64,000 bases of DNA from contig JAJXWP010000024.1 in assembly GCA_021781575.1 (NCBI GenBank), forward strand, positions 1-64,000. The letters run 5' to 3'. Shown in pieces: positions 1 through 9,066 of this stretch. Positions within the stretch are counted from its first letter, which is position 1, and every line of letters starts with the position of its first letter. Under the pieces are notes generated by a model. It was not told where the DNA came from, did no database searches, and saw only the letters and a list, made by a program, of their open reading frames with translations. Source of the stretch: Pseudomonadota bacterium. GTDB taxonomy: Bacteria > Pseudomonadota > Alphaproteobacteria > Rhodospirillales > Magnetospirillaceae. The translations under genes and the position numbers were made by a program.

Positions 1-172
1 GATGCTCGACGAACATGTCCCATTCCTCGAAGGACTGGGGGTCGAGCAGCAGTTCGATGCGCTCGCGCGCCGTCAGCTTGCCTTTGGCATGTTGCGCCTC
101 GATCCGCTTCTCGCCGCCGCCGGCCCGCGCGCGGTTCCGCTTGTCGTCGAGTTGCCGAAGAATTTCCTGCAT
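1..172 (-). CDS. pccB: Propionyl-CoA carboxylase beta chain, N-terminus (partial)
   Basis: The complement reads from an ATG at 172 into the window edge and gives 57 residues beginning [15 protein letters not shown], followed by [27 protein letters not shown]. This is the characteristic start of the carboxyltransferase beta subunit of propionyl-CoA carboxylase and related acyl-CoA carboxylases. The enzyme carboxylates propionyl-CoA to methylmalonyl-CoA in the cytoplasm with the biotin-carrying PccA. The substrate cannot be fixed from this fragment alone. The divergent neighbour is a short-chain fatty acyl-CoA regulator of the type that controls propionyl-CoA assimilation, which favours PccB. 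The rest of the gene lies outside the window. Confidence 0.85.
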   Translation of the reverse strand, partial: MQEILRQLDDKRNRARAGGGEKRIEAQHAKGKLTARERIELLLDPQSFEEWDMFVEH

Positions 173-223
173 TGCCTGTCTCTCCCTCCCGGCGGTGCCG
201 GCCCGCTTCACTTACTCACGGAC

Positions 224-316
224 GTTGCAAACCTTGCAACAGCCTCTTTACAAAAAAAGGCGAGGTTGCAAAGGTGATTGCAAAGGTCTGTAGTAAATTT
301 GCGAAGGTTGCGAAGG
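224..316. promoter_or_regulatory. Cluster of TTGCAA(A)-type boxes between pccB and scfR (candidate ScfR/PccR operators)
   Basis: The spacer between the divergent genes holds GTTGCAAACCTTGCAAC at 224-240 (two TTGCAA boxes), GTTGCAAAGG at 265-274, ATTGCAAAGG at 278-287, TTTGCGAAGG at 298-307 and TTGCGAAGG at 308-316. ScfR-family regulators (PccR of Rhodobacter sphaeroides, RamB of Corynebacterium) are known to bind TTTGCAAA-like boxes, so these are probably operators for pccB control and scfR autoregulation. The motifs are seen directly. Binding is inferred. Confidence 0.65.
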
Positions 317-327
317 GAACGCATGCG

Positions 328-1752
328 ATGGCTGACAAGCTGTTCCTCGGCTACAAGTTGCGCCGCTTGCGAGATCAGCGGAAGCTGAGCCAGGCGGCGC
401 TGGCCGGGTTGCTGGAAATCTCGCCCAGCTATCTGAACCAATTGGAGAACAACCAGCGCCCTCTTACCGTTTCGGTGCTGCTGCGCATTACCAAGGTCTT
501 CGACCTGGAGTTGTCGGCCTTGGTCGAGGATGACGACGCCCGGCTGGTGGCAGGCCTGCGCGAGGCGGTGAACGATCCGGCCTTGGGGGCGGGCGCGATT
601 GGCCTGGTTGAGCTGCGCAACGCGTCCGCCGCCTCGCCAGAGCTCGCCAAACGAGTGCTGTCTCTTTATCAGTCATACCAACAGCTGCGCGAGCGGCTGC
701 AGTCGGTGGCCGACACCCTGCCCAGCGGCGACGACCTTGAGGCATGGAATCCTCCGCGGTTTCCCTACGAGGCGGTGCGCGACTTCTTCTACTACTGCAA
801 CAACTATTTCGATCCATTGGATCAGGCGGCGGAGCGATTGTACGACGCTGAAGGCCTGCGACCGACCGAGTTGGAGCGCGGCCTGGTCGATCATCTGAAG
901 GCGCGCCATGACGTGCGCGTGCGCCTGGTGGCGGTCGAGGCCGGCGGAAGCATGCGCCATTTCGATCGCGACTCGCGGACGCTGTCGCTGTCCGCCCAGC
1001 TCAGCCCGTCGAGCCGCTGCTTCAACCTGGCGCATCAGGCCGGCCTGCTGAGTTGCCGCGACATCATTGATGACATCGTCGCTTCGGCCCGGCTGCCCAG
1101 CGAGGATGCGCGCTCCATTTGCCGGGTCGGCCTGGCCAATTACTTCGCTGGGGCGCTGGTTATGCCCTATCGCGCCTTCGCCGAGCAGGCGCGCGCACTG
1201 CGCCACGACGTGGAGCTTCTGCAAAGCCGATTCGGGGCCAGCTTCGAACAGGTCTGCCACCGCCTGAGCACGCTGCAGCGGCCCGGGGCAAGGGGCGTTC
1301 CCTTCTACTTCGTGCGGGTCGACATGGCAGGCAATATTACCAAGCGTCACAGCGCCACCCGCTTTCATTTCACCCGCTTCGGCGGCGCCTGTCCGCTATG
1401 GAACGTCCATGAGGCCTTCGCTCATCCCGGCAAGATCCTGGTGCAACTGGCACGCATGCCCGACGGTGTAGCCTATGTCTGCGTCGCCCGCACGGTGACC
1501 AAGCGGGGCGGCTCCTATCTGCGGCCCGATCGGCATTTCGCCGTCGGCCTGGGCTGCGAGACGGCCTATGCGTCGGAGGTGGTCTATTCGGCCGGGCTGG
1601 ATCTGGCCGGCGAGCAGGCGGCCGTGCCGATCGGGGTGAATTGCCGTGTGTGCGAGCGGGCCGACTGCCAGCAGCGCGCCTTTCCTCCGATCGGCAGCCA
1701 CATCACGGTCGACGAGAACAATCGCAGCTTCGTGCCCTACCTGTTCGGCTGA
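328..1752 (+). CDS. scfR: ScfR/PccR-type short-chain fatty acyl-CoA transcriptional regulator
   Basis: This 474-residue protein starts MADKLFLGYKLRRLRDQRKL. An XRE-type helix-turn-helix covers roughly residues 8-62 (LSQAALAGLLEISPSYLNQLE). A middle region resembles the IrrE/ImmA peptidase-like domain, but its site reads FNLAHQAGLL, so it is degenerate. The C-terminus carries the cysteine cluster CRVCERADC typical of DUF2083. The length and order match the ScfR family, which senses short-chain acyl-CoA and controls propionate, methylcitrate or glyoxylate genes. It is divergent from pccB, with TTGCAA boxes in the shared spacer, so it probably activates pccB. The reading frame extends upstream of 328, but domain alignment and the operator cluster favour the ATG at 328. 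Confidence 0.88.
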   Translation: MADKLFLGYKLRRLRDQRKLSQAALAGLLEISPSYLNQLENNQRPLTVSVLLRITKVFDLELSALVEDDDARLVAGLREAVNDPALGAGAIGLVELRNASAASPELAKRVLSLYQSYQQLRERLQSVADTLPSGDDLEAWNPPRFPYEAVRDFFYYCNNYFDPLDQAAERLYDAEGLRPTELERGLVDHLKARHDVRVRLVAVEAGGSMRHFDRDSRTLSLSAQLSPSSRCFNLAHQAGLLSCRDIIDDIVASARLPSEDARSICRVGLANYFAGALVMPYRAFAEQARALRHDVELLQSRFGASFEQVCHRLSTLQRPGARGVPFYFVRVDMAGNITKRHSATRFHFTRFGGACPLWNVHEAFAHPGKILVQLARMPDGVAYVCVARTVTKRGGSYLRPDRHFAVGLGCETAYASEVVYSAGLDLAGEQAAVPIGVNCRVCERADCQQRAFPPIGSHITVDENNRSFVPYLFG

Positions 1753-1847
1753 GAGAATGGGCTGACCGCCCAAACAGCCATCTTTGTGATGGCGCGCCGG
1801 CGCTGCCGACCGCCTGGCGACCATCGGTAGTGCCTATATTGAGCTCA

Positions 1848-1874
1848 ATGGCGTAATACGTGTCATGGCGTAAT
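1848..1874. repeat. 10-bp direct repeat ATGGCGTAAT
   Basis: ATGGCGTAAT occurs at 1848-1857 and again at 1865-1874, 17 bp start to start, just upstream of the decayed gene at 1906. It could be a tandem operator or a small duplication. No regulator can be assigned. Confidence 0.5.
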
Positions 1875-1905
1875 GGCTCCCGGCACATGCATCCCGGAGG
1901 TTGCC

Positions 1906-2274
1906 ATGGCGACTTATACAGCCCAGCAGGTTCTCAATGCCACGGCTCAAGGCCTCGATCTACATGCCGCTGACCAATGAGATATCGACCCTGGCCTTGC
2001 CGCAGCAGCAGTTCTCGACTGACGCCAGTCTGGTCCGGCTGCTGTCGACGGGCCAAGGGGGATGGGCCAGTTTGCCGTGCCTTACGGCGCCGTGTTTGGC
2101 CGCCGCCCCGATGTTGCCGGCCTGACCCCAGGCACAGCCGCCTATGCCCAGGCGGACCTGCAGGCCCACGCCCAGGTGCTGGCCTATTTCAGCCAGTCGC
2201 GGGAGTTCCTGACCGACGTGCAGGTCACTGTCCGGCATCCGGCCGACGCTCAGCATTGGCTGGTGCTTATTTGA
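1906..2274 (+). pseudogene. Decayed small gene with two in-frame stops
   Basis: A good ribosome site (GGAGG at about 1896) precedes an ATG at 1906 that opens MATYTAQQVLNATAQGLDLH. The frame hits TGA at 1978 and again at 2020, then stays open as a 70-residue stretch from the ATG at 2062 to the stop at 2274, ending HPADAQHWLVLI. The pieces lie in one frame and read as one former protein of about 120 residues. A neighbouring frame contains STDASLVRLLSTGQGG, which would fit between the pieces, so indels may also be present. No family was recognised. The alternative is that only the 2062-2274 part is a live gene, but it has no convincing ribosome site. Confidence 0.4.
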
Positions 2275-2405
2275 TCCGCCTTCGGCGTTCAGCCCCGCTT
2301 CGTCCGAAGCCCCTGGCTACGCGCCAACGGTAGCGCGGCACGCCGGTGGCGTAGCTGGGACCGTTTGTCCAATCCCTGTCCGGTTCCGTCCGGTATATGA
2401 AAGTT

Positions 2406-2426
2406 ATTCGCAATCGCATTGCGAAT
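2406..2426. promoter_or_regulatory. Perfect palindrome upstream of cyoA (candidate operator)
   Basis: ATTCGCAAT (2406-2414) and ATTGCGAAT (2418-2426) form a perfect 9-bp inverted repeat around CGC. It ends 12 bp before the chosen cyoA start. The right half, GCGAATGAT, resembles Fur-type half sites described in alphaproteobacteria. It could be an iron- or redox-dependent operator for the quinol oxidase operon. The palindrome is seen directly. The regulator is a guess. Confidence 0.5.
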
Positions 2427-2438
2427 GATGGAGCGGAC

Positions 2439-3398
2439 ATGCGCGAAAATCCCGTGCAGCGCCTGACCAGGCGCGTTTTCCCGGTAGCCGCGGCGGCTGC
2501 CGCCGTTTTTTCGGTGAGCGGCTGCGACTACGCTATTCTTGATCCCAAGGGCCCGATCGGCGCCGACGAGAAGTGGCTGATCCTCTTCTCCACCGGCCTG
2601 ATGCTGGTCGTCGTCATCCCGGTGACCATCATGGCCCTGGCCTTCGCCTGGCGCTACCGCGCCTCGAACAAGGCCGCCGTCTACGCCCCGAACTGGGAAC
2701 ATTCCAATGCCATCGAGGTGGTGGTGTGGATCATTCCCTGCCTGATCATCGCCACCCTGGCCTACTTCACTTGGGTCTCGTCGCACAAGCTCGATCCTTA
2801 TCGGCCGATTGCTTCGCGAGCCAAGACGGTCGAGGTGCAAGTCGTCTCGATGGATTGGAAATGGTTGTTCATCTATCCCGAGCAGAAAATCGCCACGGTC
2901 AATGAACTAGTCCTCCCGGTCGACAGGCCGGTGCATTTCCGCCTGACCTCGCAGTCGATGATGAACACCTTCTTCGTGCCTCAACTTGGCAGCATGATCT
3001 ACACCATGCCTGGCATGCAGACACAATTGAGCCTGCTGGCCGGCCACCCGGGTGAATATTTCGGTGTCTCCGCAAACTTCAGCGGAGAAGGATTCTCGGA
3101 CATGGTGTTCACCACCCGCGCCGTCGAGGCCACGCAGTTCGACCAATGGGTGGCGATGGTGCGCTCTTCACCAAAGGCGCTCAGCCTGTCCGCCTACCGA
3201 GATTTGGAAAAGCCGACCGTCAAGGTGCCGGTGGCCTATTACGGGGCGATCGATCCGGTCGTCTATCACCACGCGCTCAACCAGTGCGCCGATGGCGCGC
3301 CCTGCATGGACGACATGATGTCTCGCGCCGCCGCGGCTGACACGCTGGGGCTGGGCGACCGGGCGTTCTGCGATCTCGTTTCACTCAAAGGGCATTAA
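2439..3398 (+). CDS. cyoA: Cytochrome bo3 ubiquinol oxidase subunit II
   Basis: This 319-residue lipoprotein subunit sits in the inner membrane. The start at 2439 is preceded by GGAG at 2430-2433 and gives a clean signal with lipobox VSGC (Cys29). An in-frame ATG at 2397 would put 14 extra residues before the signal and overlap the palindrome. Two membrane segments follow the signal (LILFSTGLMLVVVIPVTIM and IEVVVWIIPCLIIATLAYF), then a periplasmic cupredoxin-like domain with WKWLFIYPE. The CuA-ligand pattern of cytochrome c oxidases is absent, which fits a quinol oxidase. It is the first gene of cyoABCD and lies 3 bp before cyoB. Confidence 0.95.
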   Translation: MRENPVQRLTRRVFPVAAAAAAVFSVSGCDYAILDPKGPIGADEKWLILFSTGLMLVVVIPVTIMALAFAWRYRASNKAAVYAPNWEHSNAIEVVVWIIPCLIIATLAYFTWVSSHKLDPYRPIASRAKTVEVQVVSMDWKWLFIYPEQKIATVNELVLPVDRPVHFRLTSQSMMNTFFVPQLGSMIYTMPGMQTQLSLLAGHPGEYFGVSANFSGEGFSDMVFTTRAVEATQFDQWVAMVRSSPKALSLSAYRDLEKPTVKVPVAYYGAIDPVVYHHALNQCADGAPCMDDMMSRAAAADTLGLGDRAFCDLVSLKGH

Positions 3399-3401
3399 GT
3401 C

Positions 3402-5378
3402 ATGTTCGGCAAGCTCACGCTCAACGCCATTCCCCTCGATGTGCCGATCATCATGGTCACCCTGGGGGTGATCGCCTGCGCCAGCATCGCCATCCTGGCG
3501 GCGCTGACTTATTTCCGTCTGTGGCGACCGCTGTGGACCAATTGGATCACCTCGGTCGACCATAAGAATATCGGCATCATGTACATCTTTCTGGCGCTGG
3601 TCATGCTGCTGCGCGGCTTCGCCGACGCCCTGATGATGCGCTCCCAGCAAGCACTGGCCTCGACCGGCGGCACAGGCTATCTGCCGCCCGAGCATTACGA
3701 CCAGATCTTCACCGCGCACGGCGTCATCATGATTTTCTTCATGGCGATGCCCTTCATCGTCGGTCTGATGAACCTGGTGGTGCCGCTGCAGATCGGGGCG
3801 CGCGATGTGGCGTTCCCCTACCTCAACTCCTTCAGTTTCTGGCTGACGGTCGCCGGTGCGATGCTGGTTAATGTCTCGCTGGGCATCGGTGAATTCGCCC
3901 GCACCGGCTGGCTGGCCTATCCACCGCTGTCCGAGGCCGCCTACAGCCCTGGAGTGGGCGTCGATTACTACATCTGGGCACTGCAGACCTCGGGCTTGGG
4001 AACGCTGCTGTCCGGCGTCAACCTGATCACCACCATCCTGAAAATGCGCGCGCCGGGGATGACCCTGATGCGGATGCCGGTGTTCACCTGGACCTCGCTC
4101 TGCGCCAATATGCTGATCGTCGCCGCCTTCCCGGTGCTGACGGCCACCCTGGCGATGCTGTCGCTGGATCGGACGCTCGGCATGCACTTCTTCACCAATG
4201 ACGGTGGCGGCAATCCGATGATGTACATCAACCTCATCTGGATCTGGGGCCATCCGGAAGTCTACATCCTGGTGCTGCCTTGCTTCGGCATCTTCTCGGA
4301 GGTGGTCGCCACCTTCGCCGGCAAGCGGCTGTTCGGCTACAAGTCGATGGTCTACGCCACCGTCTGTATCACCATTCTCTCCTTCACCGTCTGGCTGCAT
4401 CACTTCTTCACCATGGGCAGCGGCGCCGACGTCAACGCCGTCTTCGGGATCAGTACCATGCTGATTTCGATCCCCACCGGCGTGAAGATCTTCAATTGGC
4501 TGTTCACCATGTATCGCGGCCGGGTACGGATGTCCGCGCCGATGCTGTGGACCATGGGCTTCCTCGTCACCTTCCCGGTGGGCGGCCTGACCGGCGTCCT
4601 GCTTGCCATCCCCGCGTCGGACTTCGTACTGCACAACAGCCTGTTCCTGGTTGCCCATTTCCATAACGTCATTATCGGCGGAGTGGTGTTCGGCTGCATG
4701 GCCGGGCTCAACTACTGGTTCCCCAAAGCCTTCGGCTTCAAGCTCGATGAACGCCTGGGCAAGCTTTCGGCGCTATGCTGGTTCGTGGGCTTCTTCATCA
4801 CCTTCGTGCCGCTCTATGCGGTCGGCCTGATGGGGATGACCCGTCGCCTCAATCACTTCAACAATCCGGTCTGGCACGTCTACATGCTGGTGGCGATGGC
4901 CGGCGCGGTGATCATCCTGTGCGGTATCGTCGCGACATTGGCGCAAATCGCCGTCAGCATCAGGAATCGCAAGGCGCTGGCCGACCTTACCGGCGATCCC
5001 TGGGGAGCGCGCACCCTGGAATGGGCGGTCTCCTCGCCGGCGCCGTTCTACAACTTTGCCGCGATGCCGCCGATCACCGACCGGGATGCCTTCTGGGAGA
5101 TGAAGCTGCGGGGGCTGGCCCACCGCCCGCCGTCGCAGCTTCACCGCATCCATATGCCGCGCAACACCGGCACGGGTTTCATCCTGAGCGTGCTGGCCGG
5201 CGTGCTGGGCTTCGCCTTGGTCTGGAACATCTGGTGGCTGGCCGGTGCCTCATTTGCCGCGGCGGTGGCAGTGGCGATCACCCATTCCTTCGACGAGAAC
5301 CGCGATTACTACGTTCCCTCGGAACAAGTCGCGAGCATTGAGAGCGCATATTTCAAACAACTAACCGTGCAGGTGTGA
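3402..5378 (+). CDS. cyoB: Cytochrome bo3 ubiquinol oxidase subunit I
   Basis: This is the catalytic subunit, 658 residues, which reduces O2 to water and pumps protons. Key residues fall at the E. coli CyoB numbers: His106 and His421 (low-spin heme), His284, His333 and His334 (CuB), Tyr288 (cross-linked tyrosine in GHPEVY) and His419 (heme o). The quinol-site residues Arg71, Asp75, His98 and Gln101 are also present, so ubiquinol rather than cytochrome c is the donor. Many membrane helices are evident. No heme O synthase gene (cyoE) follows in this operon, so it must be elsewhere. Confidence 0.97.
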   Translation: MFGKLTLNAIPLDVPIIMVTLGVIACASIAILAALTYFRLWRPLWTNWITSVDHKNIGIMYIFLALVMLLRGFADALMMRSQQALASTGGTGYLPPEHYDQIFTAHGVIMIFFMAMPFIVGLMNLVVPLQIGARDVAFPYLNSFSFWLTVAGAMLVNVSLGIGEFARTGWLAYPPLSEAAYSPGVGVDYYIWALQTSGLGTLLSGVNLITTILKMRAPGMTLMRMPVFTWTSLCANMLIVAAFPVLTATLAMLSLDRTLGMHFFTNDGGGNPMMYINLIWIWGHPEVYILVLPCFGIFSEVVATFAGKRLFGYKSMVYATVCITILSFTVWLHHFFTMGSGADVNAVFGISTMLISIPTGVKIFNWLFTMYRGRVRMSAPMLWTMGFLVTFPVGGLTGVLLAIPASDFVLHNSLFLVAHFHNVIIGGVVFGCMAGLNYWFPKAFGFKLDERLGKLSALCWFVGFFITFVPLYAVGLMGMTRRLNHFNNPVWHVYMLVAMAGAVIILCGIVATLAQIAVSIRNRKALADLTGDPWGARTLEWAVSSPAPFYNFAAMPPITDRDAFWEMKLRGLAHRPPSQLHRIHMPRNTGTGFILSVLAGVLGFALVWNIWWLAGASFAAAVAVAITHSFDENRDYYVPSEQVASIESAYFKQLTVQV

Positions 5379-5380
5379 GA

Positions 5381-6004
5381 ATGTCGGTTCTAACTGCGGG
5401 TAGCCAGCGCGACCTGGTCGACGCTGTCAGTCACGACGAACACCTCGACGACGGGTCCAAGACCACTTTGGGGTTCTGGATCTATCTGATGAGCGACTGC
5501 ATCCTGTTTGCCGCCCTGTTCGCCACCTTCGTGGTGATGCGCGGTCAGACGGCGGGCGGGCCGAGCGGCCGCGACCTGTTCGATCTGCCCTATGTGGCGG
5601 TTGAAACCGGGTGTCTGCTGGTCTCGAGCTTTACCTACGGCATGGCGATGATCGCCGCGCACCGCAACCGGCGGGCGGCGACGCTGGGGTGGCTGGCCCT
5701 GACCATGGCAATGGGTCTTGGCTTCATGGGGCTTGAACTGCATGAATTCGCAAAGCTGATCGCCGACGGCTCCGGCCCGGACCGTTCCGGCTTTCTGTCG
5801 GCTTTCTTCACCCTGGTCGGTACCCATGGGCTGCACGTTACCTCCGGCATGATCTGGATGGGGGTGATGATGGCTCATCTGCTGCGCCGCGGCCTGACCC
5901 AGGCCAACCTGACCCGGCTGGCCTGCCTCAGCCTGTTCTGGCATTTCCTTGATATCGTTTGGATCGGCGTCTTCACCGTCGTCTACCTGGTGGGAGTCGC
6001 GTGA
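5381..6004 (+). CDS. cyoC: Cytochrome bo3 ubiquinol oxidase subunit III
   Basis: This 207-residue membrane protein has five predicted helices. It shows the subunit III features [19 protein letters not shown] near the start and [15 protein letters not shown] in the middle. It supports assembly and stability of the bo3 complex. The ATG at 5381 lies 2 bp after the cyoB stop. An in-frame GTG at 5375 overlaps that stop and is less likely. The stop shares one base with the cyoD start. Confidence 0.95.
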   Translation: MSVLTAGSQRDLVDAVSHDEHLDDGSKTTLGFWIYLMSDCILFAALFATFVVMRGQTAGGPSGRDLFDLPYVAVETGCLLVSSFTYGMAMIAAHRNRRAATLGWLALTMAMGLGFMGLELHEFAKLIADGSGPDRSGFLSAFFTLVGTHGLHVTSGMIWMGVMMAHLLRRGLTQANLTRLACLSLFWHFLDIVWIGVFTVVYLVGVA

Positions 6005-6357
6005 TGGACGGTGGTTCGCACCTGCCGGCCGCCCATGGCGATCACTCGCATGGTGACGTTCGGACCTATGTGGTCGGCTTCCTACTGTCGGTGATCCTGA
6101 CGGCTGGGCCCTTCGCCCTGATCATGTCCGGCGTCTGGCCCGCCTCGTTGGCGGTGCCGGCCGCCATGGCCTTCGCCGCGGTTCAGATTATCGTGCATCT
6201 GGTCTATTTCCTGCACATGAACAGCGCCTCGACGCGTTCGTGGAACATGGCCGCGTTGGTGTTCACTGTGATCATCGTGGCCATCGTCCTGGCCGGCTCG
6301 CTATGGGTGATGTACCACATGAACGCGAATATGATGCCGGGCTATCTACGGTCATAG
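6004..6357 (+). CDS. cyoD: Cytochrome bo3 ubiquinol oxidase subunit IV
   Basis: This 117-residue protein has three membrane helices and begins [18 protein letters not shown]. It contains QIIVHLVYFLHMN, the signature of the CyoD/cytochrome o subunit IV family. The ATG overlaps the cyoC stop by one base, so the two are translationally coupled. CyoD helps CuB binding and assembly in the inner membrane. The operon's structural genes end here, and regB starts 35 bp later on the same strand. Confidence 0.94.
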   Translation: MDGGSHLPAAHGDHSHGDVRTYVVGFLLSVILTAGPFALIMSGVWPASLAVPAAMAFAAVQIIVHLVYFLHMNSASTRSWNMAALVFTVIIVAIVLAGSLWVMYHMNANMMPGYLRS

Positions 6358-6392
6358 TTGATCCATGCGCCCGGAATAGCCAAATCCCCACC

Positions 6393-7754
6393 ATGATCAG
6401 CATGCCCGTTGAAAACGCTCCGGGTGCGTCCAGCACCGGGAGCGTCGCCGTTTCGATCCAGGAGAGCACCAACCGCAAGAACCTTTTGCTGCTTGTCTAT
6501 TTGCGCTGGATTGCGGTGAGCGGGCAGGTCGTTTCGATCTTTGTCGTCGACCGTTGGCTCAGGATTCCTCTGCCGCTGACGGCGATGGGCTGCGTGGTTC
6601 TCTTTCTGATCGGCCTCAACCTGGCCAGCCTGTCGCTGCGTCGTCATCGGACGGTGATCAGCAACACCGAACTGTTCGTCGCCCTGCTGTTCGACGTGTT
6701 CGCCCTGACGGCGCTGCTCTATCTGAGCGGCGGAGCCATCAACCCTTTCATTTCTCTGTTCCTGCTCCAGGTGATCCTCGGTGCGGTGTTGCTCAGCCCG
6801 GTGTGGAGTTGGACGCTGGTGACCGTGGCCAGCATCTGCTTCATCGCGCTGATCCGCTTCCACATCCCCATCGACCTGACCGCCTATGGGGTGGGGCCCG
6901 AGCTTGGGCAGTCGGCCTTTCTCACGCTGCGGCTCTACGGCATGTTCCTCTGCTTTCTTATGGTGGCGGTGTTGCAGGTGCTGTTCGTGACGCAGATCAC
7001 CGGCAATCTGCGTAGCCGCGACCGGCTGTTGTCGGACCTGCAGCGACGCTCGGCCGAGGAGGAGCATATCGTCCGCATGGGCCTGCTCGCTTCGGGCGCG
7101 GCGCATGAACTCGGGTCACCGCTCGCCATCCTGTCGGTGATCATCAACGATTGGGGGCGCATGCCCGGCTTGGCCGACAACCCCGAGATCGGCGGCGAAT
7201 TGGCGGAGATGCGGGTCGCGCTGGACAGTTGCAAGGCCATCGTTTCGCAAATCCTGATGGCGGCGGGCGAGGCGCGGGGCGAAGGCAGCGAGCGCACCAC
7301 CCTGTCGGAATTTCTCGCCGACGTGGTCGATCGCTGGCGCGCCACCCGCTTTCCCAAAAGATTCGCTTACCGCGCCGATATCGGCGCGGACACGCCGATC
7401 GCGGCGGATCGGGTGATCCGGCAGATGCTGCTCAATATTCTCGACAACGCCCTGGAGGCCTCGCCCGAGTGGGTCGGTGTCGAAGTCCGACGTCGCGGCC
7501 CGCGCCTGGTGGTGACGGTGCGCGACCGGGGCAAGGGGTTCGCCCCGGAGACGCTGGCCAATATCGGCAAGCCCTATCAATCGACCAAGGGCCGGGCCGG
7601 TAGCGGTCTCGGCCTCTTCCTGGTGGTCAACGTGCTGCATAAGCTGGGTGGGACCTTGTCGGTAGAGAACCGGGCGGAAGGCGGGGCGCAGGTCGACATT
7701 GTTCTGCCCATCGCTTCGCTGGCTCTTGAGAGTGCGCCGCAGAATGCCGGATGA
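6393..7754 (+). CDS. regB: RegB/PrrB-family redox sensor histidine kinase
   Basis: This inner-membrane kinase of 453 residues has six predicted helices in its N-terminal half. The quinone-responsive motif GGAINPF lies at residues 113-119, in the loop where RegB binds ubiquinone. The H-box is AAHELGSPLAILS with the phospho-acceptor His238. Cys280 (DSCKAIVSQIL) lies at the spacing of the redox-active cysteine of Rhodobacter RegB. The ATPase domain has NILDNALEASP and a G-rich lid. RegB normally autophosphorylates under reduced conditions and signals to RegA. Its position right after cyoABCD suggests it monitors the quinone pool that Cyo oxidises. It overlaps regA by 11 bp. Confidence 0.93.
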   Translation: MISMPVENAPGASSTGSVAVSIQESTNRKNLLLLVYLRWIAVSGQVVSIFVVDRWLRIPLPLTAMGCVVLFLIGLNLASLSLRRHRTVISNTELFVALLFDVFALTALLYLSGGAINPFISLFLLQVILGAVLLSPVWSWTLVTVASICFIALIRFHIPIDLTAYGVGPELGQSAFLTLRLYGMFLCFLMVAVLQVLFVTQITGNLRSRDRLLSDLQRRSAEEEHIVRMGLLASGAAHELGSPLAILSVIINDWGRMPGLADNPEIGGELAEMRVALDSCKAIVSQILMAAGEARGEGSERTTLSEFLADVVDRWRATRFPKRFAYRADIGADTPIAADRVIRQMLLNILDNALEASPEWVGVEVRRRGPRLVVTVRDRGKGFAPETLANIGKPYQSTKGRAGSGLGLFLVVNVLHKLGGTLSVENRAEGGAQVDIVLPIASLALESAPQNAG

Positions 7755-8280
7755 TCACCGCCGCTTGCTGATTGTCGAAGATGATGACGCCTTCGCCAAG
7801 GCCCTGCGCCGGTCCTTCGAGCGGCGCGGCTATGAAGTGGCCGTATGTGACCGCTCCGATATGCTGGAGCGGGTGCTGGCCGGCTTTACTCCCGGCTATG
7901 CCGTAGTCGATCTCAAGCTGGCCGGCTGCTCGGGCCTCGAATCGGTCAGGCTGCTCAACCAGCGCTGCAACTCCCTTAAGATCGTCGTGCTGACCGGCTT
8001 CGCCAGTATTGCCACGGCGGTCGAGGCGATCAAGCTGGGCGCCTGCCACTACCTGGCCAAGCCGTCCAACGCCGATGACATCGAAGCCGCCTTCGAGCGC
8101 AGTGAAGGCGACAGCAGCGTGGCGCTTAGCCCTCGGCAGAGTTCGATCAAGACACTGGAGTGGGAGCATATCCACGAGGCGCTGGTAAATTCCGGATTCA
8201 ACATTTCCGAGACGGCGCGCCGCCTCGGCATGCATCGCCGCACCTTGGCCCGCAAGTTGGCCAAGCGCCGTGTCAATTGA
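7744..8280 (+). CDS. regA: RegA/PrrA/ActR-family response regulator
   Basis: This 178-residue regulator has an N-terminal receiver with the acidic pair in LLIVEDDDAF, the acceptor Asp in AVVDLKLAG and the conserved Lys in YLAKPS. A short linker leads to a Fis-type helix-turn-helix (NISETARRLGMHRRTLARKL), the almost invariant DNA-binding end of the RegA family. RegA controls photosynthesis, nitrogen fixation, hydrogenase and terminal oxidase genes in its relatives. The ATG lies inside the end of regB, so the two are co-translated. Hydrogenase and cyo genes in this window are plausible targets (inference). Confidence 0.94.
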   Translation: MPDDHRRLLIVEDDDAFAKALRRSFERRGYEVAVCDRSDMLERVLAGFTPGYAVVDLKLAGCSGLESVRLLNQRCNSLKIVVLTGFASIATAVEAIKLGACHYLAKPSNADDIEAAFERSEGDSSVALSPRQSSIKTLEWEHIHEALVNSGFNISETARRLGMHRRTLARKLAKRRVN

Positions 8281-8403
8281 CGGCATGGCGCTCGCCCGTC
8301 ATCCGGTTCGCTGTGTCGATCCGCATTTCTCTATCATCTTGCGCGGCGAACCCGCGCTCGATCTTCCATGTTCGGCAGAGACAGACAGTTGTGGAGACAT
8401 GCC

Positions 8404-8970
8404 ATGGCACAGAAACTCTCCGGCAAGAGGGTCGCCATCCTGGCGACCGACGGTTTCGAGCAGAGCGAACTGACCGAACCGAAAAAAGCCCTCGAGGGCG
8501 CAGGCGCCCAGGTCGACGTGATCGCTCCGCATGGCGGGTCGATCCAGGGGATGCGGCACCACGACAAAGGCGAGACCTGCCCGGTGGATCGGACGCTCGA
8601 GCAGGCAAATCCGGAGGATTACGACGCGCTGATGCTGCCTGGCGGAGTGGCCAATCCCGACCAGTTGCGCATGAACCCCATGGCCGTGGATTTCACCAGA
8701 TCGTTCTTCACCGCCGGCAAGCCGGTGGCGGCCATATGCCACGGGCCATGGATGCTGGTGGAGGCCGGGGTGGTGCGCGGGCGCCGTGTGACCTCCTGGC
8801 CCTCGTTGAGGACCGATCTCAAGAACGCCGGAGCGGACTGGAGCGATGAGACCGTGGTGACCGACCATGGCCTGGTGACCAGCCGGCGACCCGACGATCT
8901 GCCCGCCTTCTGCCCCAAGATGATCGAGGAATTCGCCGAGGGGCGGCAGGGAACCCGGGCGGCCCAATAG
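8404..8970 (+). CDS. DJ-1/PfpI-family protein (type 1 glutamine amidotransferase-like)
   Basis: This 188-residue cytoplasmic protein has the PfpI fold signature: VAILATDGFEQSEL at the start with the conserved Glu, and the nucleophile elbow AAICHGPWML with the Cys and adjacent His. Relatives (YhbO, PfpI) act as stress-protective deglycases or glyoxalases or as intracellular proteases. The exact reaction cannot be told from sequence. It is a single gene after regA on the same strand, with a gap of about 120 bp. Confidence 0.88.
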   Translation: MAQKLSGKRVAILATDGFEQSELTEPKKALEGAGAQVDVIAPHGGSIQGMRHHDKGETCPVDRTLEQANPEDYDALMLPGGVANPDQLRMNPMAVDFTRSFFTAGKPVAAICHGPWMLVEAGVVRGRRVTSWPSLRTDLKNAGADWSDETVVTDHGLVTSRRPDDLPAFCPKMIEEFAEGRQGTRAAQ

Positions 8971-9066
8971 GTTGACCGAAAATCCCCGCCACTATGCCTT
9001 GAACTGTCCCGGCGGCGGGCCACACTTAAGGGTGACCGTTCTCAGCGGAAGCCAAGAGGTGCCTCC

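Noticed and set aside
3381-4664. Long minus-strand open frame (427 codons) opposite cyoB
   Set aside because: It is a codon-bias shadow of a high-GC gene. The protein is low-complexity, rich in His, Gln, Asp and Gly, and cyoB on the plus strand has every catalytic residue.
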